From assembly GCF_900101095.1 (NCBI RefSeq), contig NZ_FNFM01000008.1:124001-188000 (forward strand): 64,000 nt of DNA. Direction: 5' to 3'. Both the position numbers and the translations under genes were made by a program. This document shows, piece after piece, positions 26,012 through 35,839 of the stretch. Source of the DNA: Actinopolyspora mzabensis (GTDB lineage Bacteria; Actinomycetota; Actinomycetes; Mycobacteriales; Pseudonocardiaceae). Each line of letters starts with the position of its first letter. Position 1 is the first letter of the stretch. The notes beneath the pieces are model-generated. The model was not told where the DNA came from. It did not search any database and saw only the letters and a program-made list of their open reading frames with translations.

Positions 26012-26350
26012 TCACGTGATGTTTACCACATAGACGACTCGCGGGTGACCGTAGCCCGCGTCACCCGGGCGTGCTCGTCGTGCTGAGTCCGGTGTGCCCG
26101 GTCCTGGCGGACGCGGCAGCTGTCGGCGGCGGGTTCGACCCGCCGACCACTCATTCGTGCGAGAGCGTCGGGGCACTCCCGGTGCGTCGCCCATCTCCGC
26201 CAGCTCCACGACGAACACCGGACCGCCGGCGTCGCCCGGCAGGGCGATCTGAGCCATGACCTCCATCGAGACCACGCCGTAGAACTCGGTCCGGTCGCGG
26301 ACGTACACCAGCGACACCTCGGGAGCCGGGACGGCCAACCGGGGATTCAC
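26012..26350 (-). CDS. Unknown ORF coupled to moxR, possibly decayed
   Basis: GTG at 26350 overlaps the moxR stop (GTGA), the arrangement of a translationally coupled gene. The first 60 residues look natural (EVSLVYVRDRTEFYGVVSME, then GGPVFVVELAEMGDAP). After about residue 62 the sequence becomes Arg/Pro-rich and shadow-like, so the gene may carry a frameshift or be truncated. I do not recognise the family. Confidence 0.4.
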   Translation of the reverse strand: MNPRLAVPAPEVSLVYVRDRTEFYGVVSMEVMAQIALPGDAGGPVFVVELAEMGDAPGVPRRSRTNEWSAGRTRRRQLPRPPGPGTPDSARRARPGDAGYGHPRVVYVVNIT

Positions 26351-27219
26351 GTCTCGAAGTCACGCAACCCGCCCGCGGCGTGAACGCGCTGGGTGTCCTC
26401 GCGGTATTTCAGCACCGCGCCGAGCGTCCGGGCGGCCGTCTCGGTGTCCAGCTCGGTTTTGCCCAGCGCGAGCAGCGCACTCGCCCAGTCGATGGACTCG
26501 GCCACCCCCGGTGGTTTGAGCAGTTCGAGCGAACGCATCCGGCGCACCGCACCGGCCACCTGCTCGGCCAGGCGCCGGTCCAACTCGGGGACCCTGCTGC
26601 GGAGAATGCTCACCTCGCGTTCCGGATCGGGGTGCTCCAACCAGTGGTAGAGGCAGCGCCGCTTCAGGGCGTCGTGGATCTCACGGGTGCGGTTGGAGGT
26701 CAACACCACCAGCGGCGGCTCCGCCGCGGCAACCACCCCGAACTCGGGGATGGTCACCGTGTAGTCCGAAAGGATCTCCAGCAGGAACGCCTCGAACTCG
26801 TCGTCGGCGCGGTCTATCTCGTCCACCAGCAGCACGCAGGGGGTCTCGCGCAGTGCTCGCAGCAGCGGACGGGCCAGCAGGAACCGCGAGGTGTACAGCG
26901 ACGCCTCAGCCGCCTCGGCGTCGAGGCCGCCATCGGCGGCCGCCTCCAGCGTGCGCAGGTGCAACAGCTGTCTCGGAAAGTCCCACTCGTACAGTGCCTG
27001 GGACGCGTCGATCCCCTCGTGGCACTGCAGTCGGATCAGCTCGACCCCGTGAGCGGCCGAGAGCGCGTGCGCCAGCGCCGTCTTACCGGTGCCCGGTTCG
27101 CCCTCGCACAACAGCGGCCGGTGCATCCTGCCCGCGAGAAAGGCGGCGGTGGCGATGCCCTCGTCGGGCAGGTAGCCGGTCCCGCGCAGCGCTGCCGAAA
27201 CGTCCTCCGGAGAGTTCAT
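26347..27219 (-). CDS. MoxR-family AAA+ ATPase (CoxD-like)
   Basis: This 290-residue AAA+ protein has Walker A CEGEPGTGKTALA near residue 37 and Walker B CVLLVDEIDRAD near residue 120. Sensor 1 is VVLTSNRTREIHDALKRRC, with the C-terminal lid after it. MoxR ATPases act as chaperones with VWA partners. In cox systems this one (CoxD) helps assemble the Mo active site. The VWA partner here is probably 14662-15834. ATG at 27219 is chosen over an extended open frame to 27348 that lacks conserved residues. Confidence 0.88.
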   Translation of the reverse strand: MNSPEDVSAALRGTGYLPDEGIATAAFLAGRMHRPLLCEGEPGTGKTALAHALSAAHGVELIRLQCHEGIDASQALYEWDFPRQLLHLRTLEAAADGGLDAEAAEASLYTSRFLLARPLLRALRETPCVLLVDEIDRADDEFEAFLLEILSDYTVTIPEFGVVAAAEPPLVVLTSNRTREIHDALKRRCLYHWLEHPDPEREVSILRSRVPELDRRLAEQVAGAVRRMRSLELLKPPGVAESIDWASALLALGKTELDTETAARTLGAVLKYREDTQRVHAAGGLRDFET

Positions 27220-27426
27220 CCCACTGATTCTAGGACTTCGGGTATCCATACGATTCCGGTACGTGGCCGCTCCCGGAATGCGGGCTCGCCGGTGAAACAC
27301 CGGCCGGACGAGCACGATATTCCGGGGCGGAGGTCGTGATCCGAGCACGGAATCGCGAAGGAGGAACCGTCACGGTTCGGCGGGGCATACTCGACGTGGC
27401 GGAACGAACTACAGCCGAGGTGGATC

Positions 27427-27984
27427 TTGAGCCGGTTCAGTGAATTCCCCGCGCATGTCGAGCACTACCTCGGCAGGATCCGCGGGGCGGACAGCCCGGA
27501 GGCGGGCTCACGGGAGCGGGGATACCACCTGGTGTACTGCGACCCGCCGCACGGCGGGCACATCTCGGTACTGACCAGCGGGCTGCGATCGCGTACCGCC
27601 GGAGCCCCGCTGCCGCACGAGCTGGTCTGCACCCTGCACCACGGCCAGGAGCTGTACGCGCGGCACCTCACCGGTGTCGTCGCGGAGCTGCTCGAGGAGT
27701 CGAACAGCCGCGTGGGGCCGGGAGCGCTGATCATGAACGATCGGGCACTGCTGCCGGACACCTCGATCAGCGGCGCCCTGGCGGCCCCGCACCCCTATCT
27801 GGGCGAGGACTTCGACGTGGTCCGCGACGGTTCGGGGGAGGCCGTGCTGCGCCTGATCACCCTGCTGCCGATCTCACGGGGAGAGAGCCAACTGGTGGCG
27901 CGCTACGGCAGCGACGTGCTCTACGACCGGTGGCAGGAGCAGGAGACCGATCTGCTCGACATATTTCGTCCCTCCGTGGCTTAG
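27427..27984 (+). CDS. Suppressor-of-fused (SUFU) domain protein, second copy
   Basis: This 185-residue protein has the layout of the SUFU protein at 529-1125: a GYHLVYCDPPHGGHISVLTSGL segment, HELVCTLHHG, a central LLEESNS helix, and a C-terminal LRLITLLPISRGESQLVARYG block ending IFRPSVA. The TTG start at 27427 has GAGGTGG upstream. It is a single gene, divergent from moxR. The function is unknown; some SUFU-family proteins act as immunity proteins to polymorphic toxins, but no toxin is next to it. Confidence 0.7.
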   Translation: MSRFSEFPAHVEHYLGRIRGADSPEAGSRERGYHLVYCDPPHGGHISVLTSGLRSRTAGAPLPHELVCTLHHGQELYARHLTGVVAELLEESNSRVGPGALIMNDRALLPDTSISGALAAPHPYLGEDFDVVRDGSGEAVLRLITLLPISRGESQLVARYGSDVLYDRWQEQETDLLDIFRPSVA

Positions 27985-28152
27985 GGTTCGGCTGTTCCGG
28001 GCCGGGTGCGGGGGCGGCCGCCGAGCGAGCACCACGCCCACCCGATCGAAAACCTCGATCAGGGTCGTCTCGGGGTTGTCCCGTCCGGACTACGGGAGAG
28101 GTCAGGGCACTACCCGGAGGTCTCACACCGCTCGGACGGGTTCACTGAAGCC

Positions 28153-28407
28153 ATGACGAACCAGGAACAGCTCGGACAATCGCCGACCGGGACGGGAGAG
28201 CGGGTCACGACGGGGCAGCCCCGCGAGCACCGCTTCCGCCGCAGCCGCGAGGAACGGATGATCGCGGGCGTCTGCGGCGGTGCCGCGGAACTGTTCGGCG
28301 TGGACGCCACGATCGTGCGCATCGTGCTGGTCGCCGCCACGCTGGTGGGATTCGGCACTGGACTGCTGATCTATCTGGCCTGCTGGCTGATAGTCCCGGA
28401 GGCGTGA
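28153..28407 (+). CDS. PspC-domain membrane protein
   Basis: This 84-residue protein has a basic N terminus followed by the PspC signature FRRSREERMIAGVCGGAAELFGVDATIVRIVLV. One or two membrane segments follow (VLVAATLVGFGTGLLIYLACWLIVPEA). PspC proteins act in the envelope stress response. No other psp genes are nearby. Confidence 0.88.
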   Translation: MTNQEQLGQSPTGTGERVTTGQPREHRFRRSREERMIAGVCGGAAELFGVDATIVRIVLVAATLVGFGTGLLIYLACWLIVPEA

Positions 28408-28440
28408 GGTACCGGAACCGAACCACACCGGGGCGGAAAC

Positions 28441-30486
28441 TCACCGCATGTCGGGAGCCTGGCGGACGAAGTCGTCGAGCACACCGTCCGCGAGGCGTAC
28501 CGGCCCCTGCGGCAGGGTCTCGCCCTCGACGGTACGTACCGAAGTCGCGCGGTCGGCCAGCTCCGCTGCCCGGCGGAACTCCTCGGAAGCGGTCGCCGAA
28601 TTCCCCGCCGCACGCGCCGACAGTCCGTCCAGGGTGGCCAGCAGGGCGTCACCCCAGAGATCAGTGGCCCGTAGCCAGGGCCGCACATCGGAGACGAAAT
28701 CCTCCGGGGTGCCCTTCCGGATCTTCTCGGGGGCGTCGGCGACCGACCGCGCGTAACCGCGCAGCTCGGAGACGGCCCGCTTCCGGTTCGAGGCGTCGCC
28801 GTCCCACGCCTCGCGGAACTCGTCCAGTCGACGCCGCAACTCCGGTGCGGGCTCCAGCCACGGCTCCCCGTCCGGCAGCACGGCGGTGTGGTTGAGGTCG
28901 AAGAACACCATCAACGCGTCGACCGTCCCGCTGTCCGGGGACAGGCGCTGTTCATCACCCCGGAAACGATCCCCGGCCAGGTACTCGGCGGCCTGGTGCC
29001 AGGCCCGTCGCTCGTCGAAGGCGGTGCTGTTCCACGCGAAGTCCGCGGCCGAGATCTCGACCACCTTGCTCGCGGCGGCCTGGTTCATCGGATTGATCAC
29101 CAGCCCGGCGAGGCGCAGCCCCATTCCCGGTTGCCGTTCGGCGTAGGGGCCGAGCATCATCAGCCCCTCGGTGGCGTCGTAGTCGTTGACCGGATAGTTG
29201 TCCCAGAGCACCGGTTTCCTGCCCCACACCTGCTCGGCCGAGGCGGCGTCGTCGACTGTGATGCCGTCCGGGATCACTCCCTCACCGGTCCACATCACCT
29301 CGACCACGGGGTCCAGTCGCTGACGAATCGCGGACTTGTACGGCGAGTTCTCGGTGTCGGAGTACTCGGTCGGCACCGTCTGCAGCGGCGTCGTCCCGGC
29401 ATGCGCGTCGAGGAACTCACGCTGCAACCGGTTGAGCAGTCGCGCCTGCGCCACCCCCGCCGCACGGGCGGAGGGCGCACCGTACTCGGCGTGGTCCGAC
29501 TCACAGTTCCACTCTGCGTAGTCGATGTCGTCGAACGGTATCGAGAAGCTGCGGATACCGATGTCGTACAACGACTGGAGTTTGTCCGTCAGCGCACGCC
29601 AGTCGGCCGGATCGGAGAAACAGATCGACTTACCGGGCGAGAGCGCGAACGTGAATTTGACGTGGTGCTGCATGGCCTGCTGCCGCAGCTCGTCCAACCG
29701 CCGCAATCGGTCGGCCGGGTAGGGGTCGCGCCAGCGGTCGCGGTGATACGGGTCGTCCTTCGGCGCGTAGACGTAGCTGTTCAGCTTGACGGAACCGTAG
29801 AACGCGAGCTGGTCCATCCGTTCGGCATGGGTCCACGGACTGCCGTAGAAGCCTTCGATCACTCCGCGAGTGGGCATTTCCGGCTCGTCCAGCACAGCGA
29901 CCCCCGCGACCCGCCCGGGTGTGGCGAGCTGCCGCAGCGTCTGCACGGCGTAGTAGGCGCCCGCCGGGTCCATCCCGCCGAGCACGATGGCCGGGTTCTG
30001 ACCCTCGCGCACCGATATCGCGTAGCCCTCGGATGCCAGTTTCTCGTCCCCGTCGGGAAAGTCCAGCTCGGTGTCCTGAAAGGTCTTGCGTATCGTGGGC
30101 GACCAACGGCTTCCCAGCCGAACCCGCAGGTCGGAGTCACCGATGGGACGACCGGGTTCCCGCACGACGACCTCCTCGGCGCCGGTGGCTCGCAGCACCC
30201 GAACCGCGAGGGTTCGGGTCCACGGCTCGACAGCGGGGTCGGCGACCACGACGACCTTGCCCGACACGCGCACGTCCCCACCGTTGGGAATCATGCTGCT
30301 CGGCTGCGGCACCACGTCGGGAAGTTCCCCGCCTTCGGAGGACGAAGCGGCCGTGCTCGTCCCGGGCCGGTCGGTCTCACCCGAGTTTGGAGGCCGCTCG
30401 CCGGTACAGCCCGCCAGCAGGAGAGCGAGCACGCACGACAACGACGCCGACACCGCCGAACGGCGGGAACGCCGGAAGCGGTTCAC
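28441..30486 (-). CDS. Lipoprotein GH84 beta-N-acetylglucosaminidase
   Basis: This 681-residue protein has a basic N terminus and a lipobox LALLLAGC near residue 25, so it is probably a lipoprotein. A GH20-like N-terminal domain (LPDVVPQPSSMIPNGG onward) is followed by the GH84 catalytic barrel with RGVIEGFYGSPWTHAERMDQL. The catalytic Asp pair is in SIPFDDIDYAEW near residue 315, and NPMNQAAASK lies near the end of the domain. GH84 enzymes remove terminal GlcNAc; here the target may be chitin, peptidoglycan or glycoprotein fragments. GTG at 30486 follows GAGGAGG; the open frame beyond it is non-coding. Confidence 0.9.
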   Translation of the reverse strand: MNRFRRSRRSAVSASLSCVLALLLAGCTGERPPNSGETDRPGTSTAASSSEGGELPDVVPQPSSMIPNGGDVRVSGKVVVVADPAVEPWTRTLAVRVLRATGAEEVVVREPGRPIGDSDLRVRLGSRWSPTIRKTFQDTELDFPDGDEKLASEGYAISVREGQNPAIVLGGMDPAGAYYAVQTLRQLATPGRVAGVAVLDEPEMPTRGVIEGFYGSPWTHAERMDQLAFYGSVKLNSYVYAPKDDPYHRDRWRDPYPADRLRRLDELRQQAMQHHVKFTFALSPGKSICFSDPADWRALTDKLQSLYDIGIRSFSIPFDDIDYAEWNCESDHAEYGAPSARAAGVAQARLLNRLQREFLDAHAGTTPLQTVPTEYSDTENSPYKSAIRQRLDPVVEVMWTGEGVIPDGITVDDAASAEQVWGRKPVLWDNYPVNDYDATEGLMMLGPYAERQPGMGLRLAGLVINPMNQAAASKVVEISAADFAWNSTAFDERRAWHQAAEYLAGDRFRGDEQRLSPDSGTVDALMVFFDLNHTAVLPDGEPWLEPAPELRRRLDEFREAWDGDASNRKRAVSELRGYARSVADAPEKIRKGTPEDFVSDVRPWLRATDLWGDALLATLDGLSARAAGNSATASEEFRRAAELADRATSVRTVEGETLPQGPVRLADGVLDDFVRQAPDMR

Positions 30487-30773
30487 GGCGCCTCCTCGGA
30501 TTCGGGGAAGGAACACTGCGGCCATGCTCGGCGGAAACCATCGAGCGGCAGCACAGAGTGAATCATGATGCCCCGGCCGGGTTCTAACCGGTGGCCCGTT
30601 TCGGGGGACGCGCGGCGCACCTTTACTCCCCCGGAAGCGTGAGATCCAGTCACTCGATCGAGCTGTCCACGTCAAGCGGCGACCACAGCTCACGCGGCTC
30701 GTACCCCCTGGGCGGCGGGACAGACAGCACGCCTTCCCGGACGGGACGGAGCGGCAAGGCCCGATCGAACACA

Positions 30774-30809
30774 ACGGAGGGCCGCTCCCCTTCGGGAACG
30801 GCCCTCCGT
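30774..30809 (-). terminator. Terminator of groEL
   Basis: Perfect 11-base arms (30774-30784 and 30799-30809) enclose a 14-base loop, 78 bases beyond the groEL stop. It is the only strong hairpin in the 400-base gap 30487-30886, which otherwise holds the GH84 promoter region and no gene. Confidence 0.75.
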
Positions 30810-30886
30810 AAGGCACATGCTCGGATGGTGCCGGTGGCCGTCGCCGTCGGTGACGGCGACAGCGGCGAGAACGTCCTAGTCGGACG

Positions 30887-32638
<1,752 letters not shown>

Positions 32639-32678
32639 TCACCACGCGAATGCGCGGCTACGGCCTCACCGTCCCGAC

Positions 32679-32705
32679 CTGGCACTCACCCCTACTGAGT
32701 GCCAG
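32679..32705. promoter_or_regulatory. CIRCE element 1 (HrcA site)
   Basis: CTGGCACTC, nine bases, GAGTGCCAG: a perfect 9-9-9 inverted repeat close to the HrcA consensus TTAGCACTC-N9-GAGTGCTAA. It lies 140 bases before groEL. Confidence 0.85.
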
Positions 32706-32713
32706 TATCGTGT

Positions 32714-32740
32714 TTAGCACTCACCGGCAGCGAGTGCAAG
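32714..32740. promoter_or_regulatory. CIRCE element 2 (HrcA site)
   Basis: TTAGCACTC, nine bases, GAGTGCAAG: left arm matches the consensus exactly, right arm with two changes. It follows element 1 by eight bases. The pair is the only signal seen in the 337 bases between groEL and the kinase gene (32540-32876). Confidence 0.85.
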
Positions 32741-32876
32741 CCAGGGGGTGGAACGCTTTCGGGGAAAATGTCCGGCGCGGCCACAGCGGGCAGCCTGCAG
32801 CACCCGGCTCGGTCCGGGGTTCGGGGCCTGCTCCCGGCGAAGCGCATCCGGCGTGCACAGCGACGACTGCCCACTA

Positions 32877-34163
32877 CTAGCCGAACGCGATGATTAAAAT
32901 CACCACGATCACGGTGAACACCGAGATCGCCAGCACCGGAACCAGCCAGCGGGCGGTGCTGTCCGACTTCTTCGCGAAGGACGCGGACTGGGCGGGCATC
33001 GGCGGGCGCAACCGCACCGGTTCACCCGGCCCCTGCGGACCGCCGGGAGGCATCGGCTGTCCGGGGGCACCGACGGGCGGAGGCCCGGCGGGGGCTCCCC
33101 GACCGGCGGGCGTCCCCGGACCGCCCGCGCCGGGACGGGTTCCGGGTGGTGCCATTCCGCCGGGGGGTGTACCGGGCGGCGCCGTCGGTTGCGGCTGCGG
33201 AGAGTGCTGGGGCTGCGCTTGCGGGGGAACCGGCCCGGAGGACATCGGGTGCGGCCCGGAAGGTGGGGATTGCGTAGCCGAGGGCGGCGCCTCCGGAGGG
33301 GCCGGGCGCGGCGGCTGGTCGCCCTGCTTGCCCAACGGGCTCAACGCGTTCCTGGTGGCGGAGACGAGATCCTTGCAGTTGCCGTAGCGCTGCTCGGGCG
33401 TCTTGCCCATCCCCCTGCGCAGCACGTCGTCGATCGCGGGCGGCAGCACCACCCGGGAGGTGACCCGGGGAGGCTCCGACTGGAGATGCCCCTGGATGAT
33501 CTCCTGCACCTCACCCTTGTAGGGAGCGCTGCCGGTCAGACAGGCGAACAGCATGCACGCCAGCGCGTAGAGATCGGTCCTGCCGTCCACTGACTCGCCG
33601 CGCAGGTGCTCCGGGGCCGCGTAGGTGGGCGAGCCGAGGAAATCACCGGTGCTCGTCCGATGCCCGGTGGCGCCGCGCCTGGTGAGCCCGAAGTCGGCCA
33701 GGTAGACGTGTTCGTGCGAGGCCTCCCTGGAGGTGACCAGGACGTTGGCCGGTTTGAGATCAAGGTGCACCAGACCCTGCTCGTGCAGGGTGTCGAGCGC
33801 CTCCGCCACCTGCCCCAGCAGTTCGACCGCGCGGTTGGGGGCGATCGGCCCCTCCGAGATGAGGCTGGCGAGGTCGGACCCGTCGACCAGCCGCATCGCG
33901 ATGTAGAGCATCCCGTCGACTTCACCGAAGTCGTAGAGCGGAACGATGTTGGCGTGGTCGAGGGCCGAGGTGTTGCGCGCCTCGTCCACGAAACGTTCAC
34001 GGAACTCACTGTCCCCGGTGATGTGCTCACCCATCACCTTCAGGGCGACCTTGCGCCCCAGACGGACATCGGTGGCGCGGTACATGACACTCATGCCACC
34101 GCGACCGAGAACTCCATCGATCTTGTAGTGGCCGAGACGGCGCCCGGTGAGGTCTTCCGACAC
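32877..34163 (-). CDS. Serine/threonine protein kinase, membrane-anchored
   Basis: This 428-residue PknB-like kinase has the glycine loop GRGGMSVMYRATD, the catalytic Lys in KVALKVMGEH, the catalytic loop VHLDLKPANVLV, the DFG motif ADFGLTRRG, and APEHLRGESVDGRTDLYALACML. The loop reads HLD where most family members have HRD, so the arginine that couples to activation-loop phosphorylation is missing. After the kinase domain comes a Pro/Gly-rich juxtamembrane stretch of about 110 residues. One membrane helix at the very end follows, with no outside sensor domain. GTG at 34163 begins the conserved SEDLTGRRLGHYKIDGV. Confidence 0.9.
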   Translation of the reverse strand: MSEDLTGRRLGHYKIDGVLGRGGMSVMYRATDVRLGRKVALKVMGEHITGDSEFRERFVDEARNTSALDHANIVPLYDFGEVDGMLYIAMRLVDGSDLASLISEGPIAPNRAVELLGQVAEALDTLHEQGLVHLDLKPANVLVTSREASHEHVYLADFGLTRRGATGHRTSTGDFLGSPTYAAPEHLRGESVDGRTDLYALACMLFACLTGSAPYKGEVQEIIQGHLQSEPPRVTSRVVLPPAIDDVLRRGMGKTPEQRYGNCKDLVSATRNALSPLGKQGDQPPRPAPPEAPPSATQSPPSGPHPMSSGPVPPQAQPQHSPQPQPTAPPGTPPGGMAPPGTRPGAGGPGTPAGRGAPAGPPPVGAPGQPMPPGGPQGPGEPVRLRPPMPAQSASFAKKSDSTARWLVPVLAISVFTVIVVILIIAFG

Positions 34164-34291
34164 GCCGATCAGCCTAACGTTCCGGCCGCACCACCGTCCG
34201 CCGGTGCGGCCGTCACACCATCCGAGTGGAGCAGTTCCCGGAGCCGCCCGCGCTTGCGGACGAGTGAGCCGGTTTCCCGCCGAGACGGCGT

Positions 34292-34309
34292 CGATTTCCC
34301 GCGAAATCG
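34292..34309. repeat. Repeat family A palindrome (one mismatch)
   Basis: CGATTTCCCGCGAAATCG, one mismatch from perfect. It lies in the 370-base gap 34164-34533 between cspA and the kinase, along with a decayed second copy and one copy of repeat family B. Confidence 0.75.
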
Positions 34310-34368
34310 CCGGGCAGCTGGGCCAGGGCCAGGTCCCCGTGGGGCGGTATCTCATTCTGAGGCCGTCG

Positions 34369-34382
34369 ATTTCCCACGAAAT
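34369..34382. repeat. Repeat family A palindrome, degenerate copy
   Basis: ATTTCCCACGAAAT, with a poorly kept outer stem. It lies directly next to the family B element at 34397-34478. Confidence 0.6.
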
Positions 34383-34396
34383 TTCCGCCCGGCAGG

Positions 34397-34478
34397 GCGA
34401 TGCGAGGCCGGGCCGCTCGCCGCGTAGGTCGGCTACTCAAGAGTCGGCCCGACATTCCCAAGGCGCCGAACTCCGACC
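34397..34478 (+). repeat. Repeat family B element, eroded copy
   Basis: Same inner sequence as the copies at 37136-37223 and 42994-43080 (GGGCCGCTCGCCGCG-AGGTCG, CTACTCAAGAG-CGGCCC, AAGGCGCCGA) but with eroded terminal inverted repeats. Same orientation as the 43-kb copy. Confidence 0.7.
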
Positions 34479-34533
34479 ACTCCCGCAGACCGAGCCCCCC
34501 ACCACTTACGGCAAAAGAGGCCACACGGTCCGG

Positions 34534-34737
34534 TCAGATCTTGTGGACACCGTCCGCCTGACTCCGCCCGTCCCGACCGGGCTTCACCTCGTACTCGACC
34601 CGGTCGCCCTCGTCGAGGGTGCGGAATCCGTCCATCTCGATCGCCGTGTAGTGCACGAAGACATCCGACCCGTTGTCGGTGGCGATGAATCCGTAGCCTT
34701 TTTCGGAGTTGAACCACTTGACCGTGCCGACCGCCAC
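34534..34737 (-). CDS. cspA: Cold-shock protein (CspA family), second copy
   Basis: This 67-residue single cold-shock domain has RNP1 KGYGFIAT and RNP2 DVFVHYTAI. It is about 60-65% identical to the first copy by eye; the loop DNGSD is shorter. GTG at 34737 follows AAGGAGGACGCC, an excellent ribosome site. The C-terminal tail DGVHKI differs from the first copy, which may reflect a different RNA partner or expression time. Confidence 0.93.
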   Translation of the reverse strand: MAVGTVKWFNSEKGYGFIATDNGSDVFVHYTAIEMDGFRTLDEGDRVEYEVKPGRDGRSQADGVHKI

Positions 34738-34993
34738 GGCGTCCTCCTTGAAATATGATGCGCGACGCCTGGGGGCGCCGATGTGGCAAGCGCTACGCTA
34801 CCGCACGAAACGGGGAAATCGCGATCTCGATCGGAGCGATTCATGTGATCTTCCCCGGAGAACGAGCCGTCGGAAGCACCGAGCACGGCGACCACCACGG
34901 GAATTCCCGGTAGGATTTCGCGAAGTTCACCCGTATCGGGCCGCGAGCCACCGTGCGATCCCCCGAAAGATCGACCACGAACGAGTTCCGGAA

Positions 34994-35650
34994 TCAGTGG
35001 CCGCTGGTCGAGTGCAACCAGGACGACAATCTGCGCGGATTGCGGGTCTGGGCCACCACCCGCCCCGGACCGGCGAAATCGAAAACCAGTCCCGCGCCGG
35101 TCCGAAGGGATTGTGCGCGGCCGGATTCCAATTGTCGTAATCGGGACTGCACGGTGTCCACATAGGCCACCAGGTGGCCGGTGTCGATCGTCACGAATTC
35201 ACCCGCACGCAGATCGTGCACGTCCAGCGCCCCGCAGCAGGCCAGCACCAGTTGGCCCTGTCCGGTGGCGTGGGCGAGAAATCCGGGGCGCCCGCCGAAC
35301 AGGGGCTGGAAACCCTGCCATCGGGTGTCCAGCCGCACCGTTCCCGCCGCTGCCAACCAGGACTCCCGCGCGATGCACCAGGCGTTGTTGCCGTCCAGCT
35401 CTATGGTGTGCACGTCGCCGGGAAGAGTGGGTGCCACATCGACCCAGCCACCCTGCGGCCCGGCCGAGTAGGCGGACTCGGGCATCGAGTCCCCCACCAG
35501 CGCCCTGATACCCCCTCGACGCGCGGCACGGGTACTCGCCACCCCGTAACTGGTGGCCATCGCCTCGCATCCGGTACGCGCCACCTCTCCCGCACCGAGC
35601 ACGAGACGGGCCACGCCGAACGAGGACTGATGACGGGAACGAACCTGCAC
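34994..35650 (-). CDS. AIM24/TIGR00266-like protein
   Basis: This protein of about 218 residues resembles the AIM24 family: repeated beta strands with small glycine turns (GDVHTIELDGNNAWCIARESWLAA, then GQGQLVLACCGALDVHDLRAGEFVTIDTGHLVAY). The family is widespread and of unknown function; the structure is a beta-helix-like trimer in some members. GTG at 35650 is placed six bases after GGGGAGG; a GTG two codons earlier overlaps the ribosome site. Single gene, divergent from moeA. Confidence 0.75.
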   Translation of the reverse strand: MQVRSRHQSSFGVARLVLGAGEVARTGCEAMATSYGVASTRAARRGGIRALVGDSMPESAYSAGPQGGWVDVAPTLPGDVHTIELDGNNAWCIARESWLAAAGTVRLDTRWQGFQPLFGGRPGFLAHATGQGQLVLACCGALDVHDLRAGEFVTIDTGHLVAYVDTVQSRLRQLESGRAQSLRTGAGLVFDFAGPGRVVAQTRNPRRLSSWLHSTSGH

Positions 35651-35839
35651 GCTCACCTCCCCAGCCGCGGCACGGCACTTCGCCGAGCACGATCACCCCG
35701 CCGAAGTCTGCCATGCGCACCGCACCCACCGGACGGACGCCGCGACGAACGCGTCTCGGGAACGGCGGACCGGAAACCCCGGCGGAAGCCGACCGTGGTG
35801 TGCCGGTGCCGACGAGCCGGGGGCGACATCGGGCGCGCG

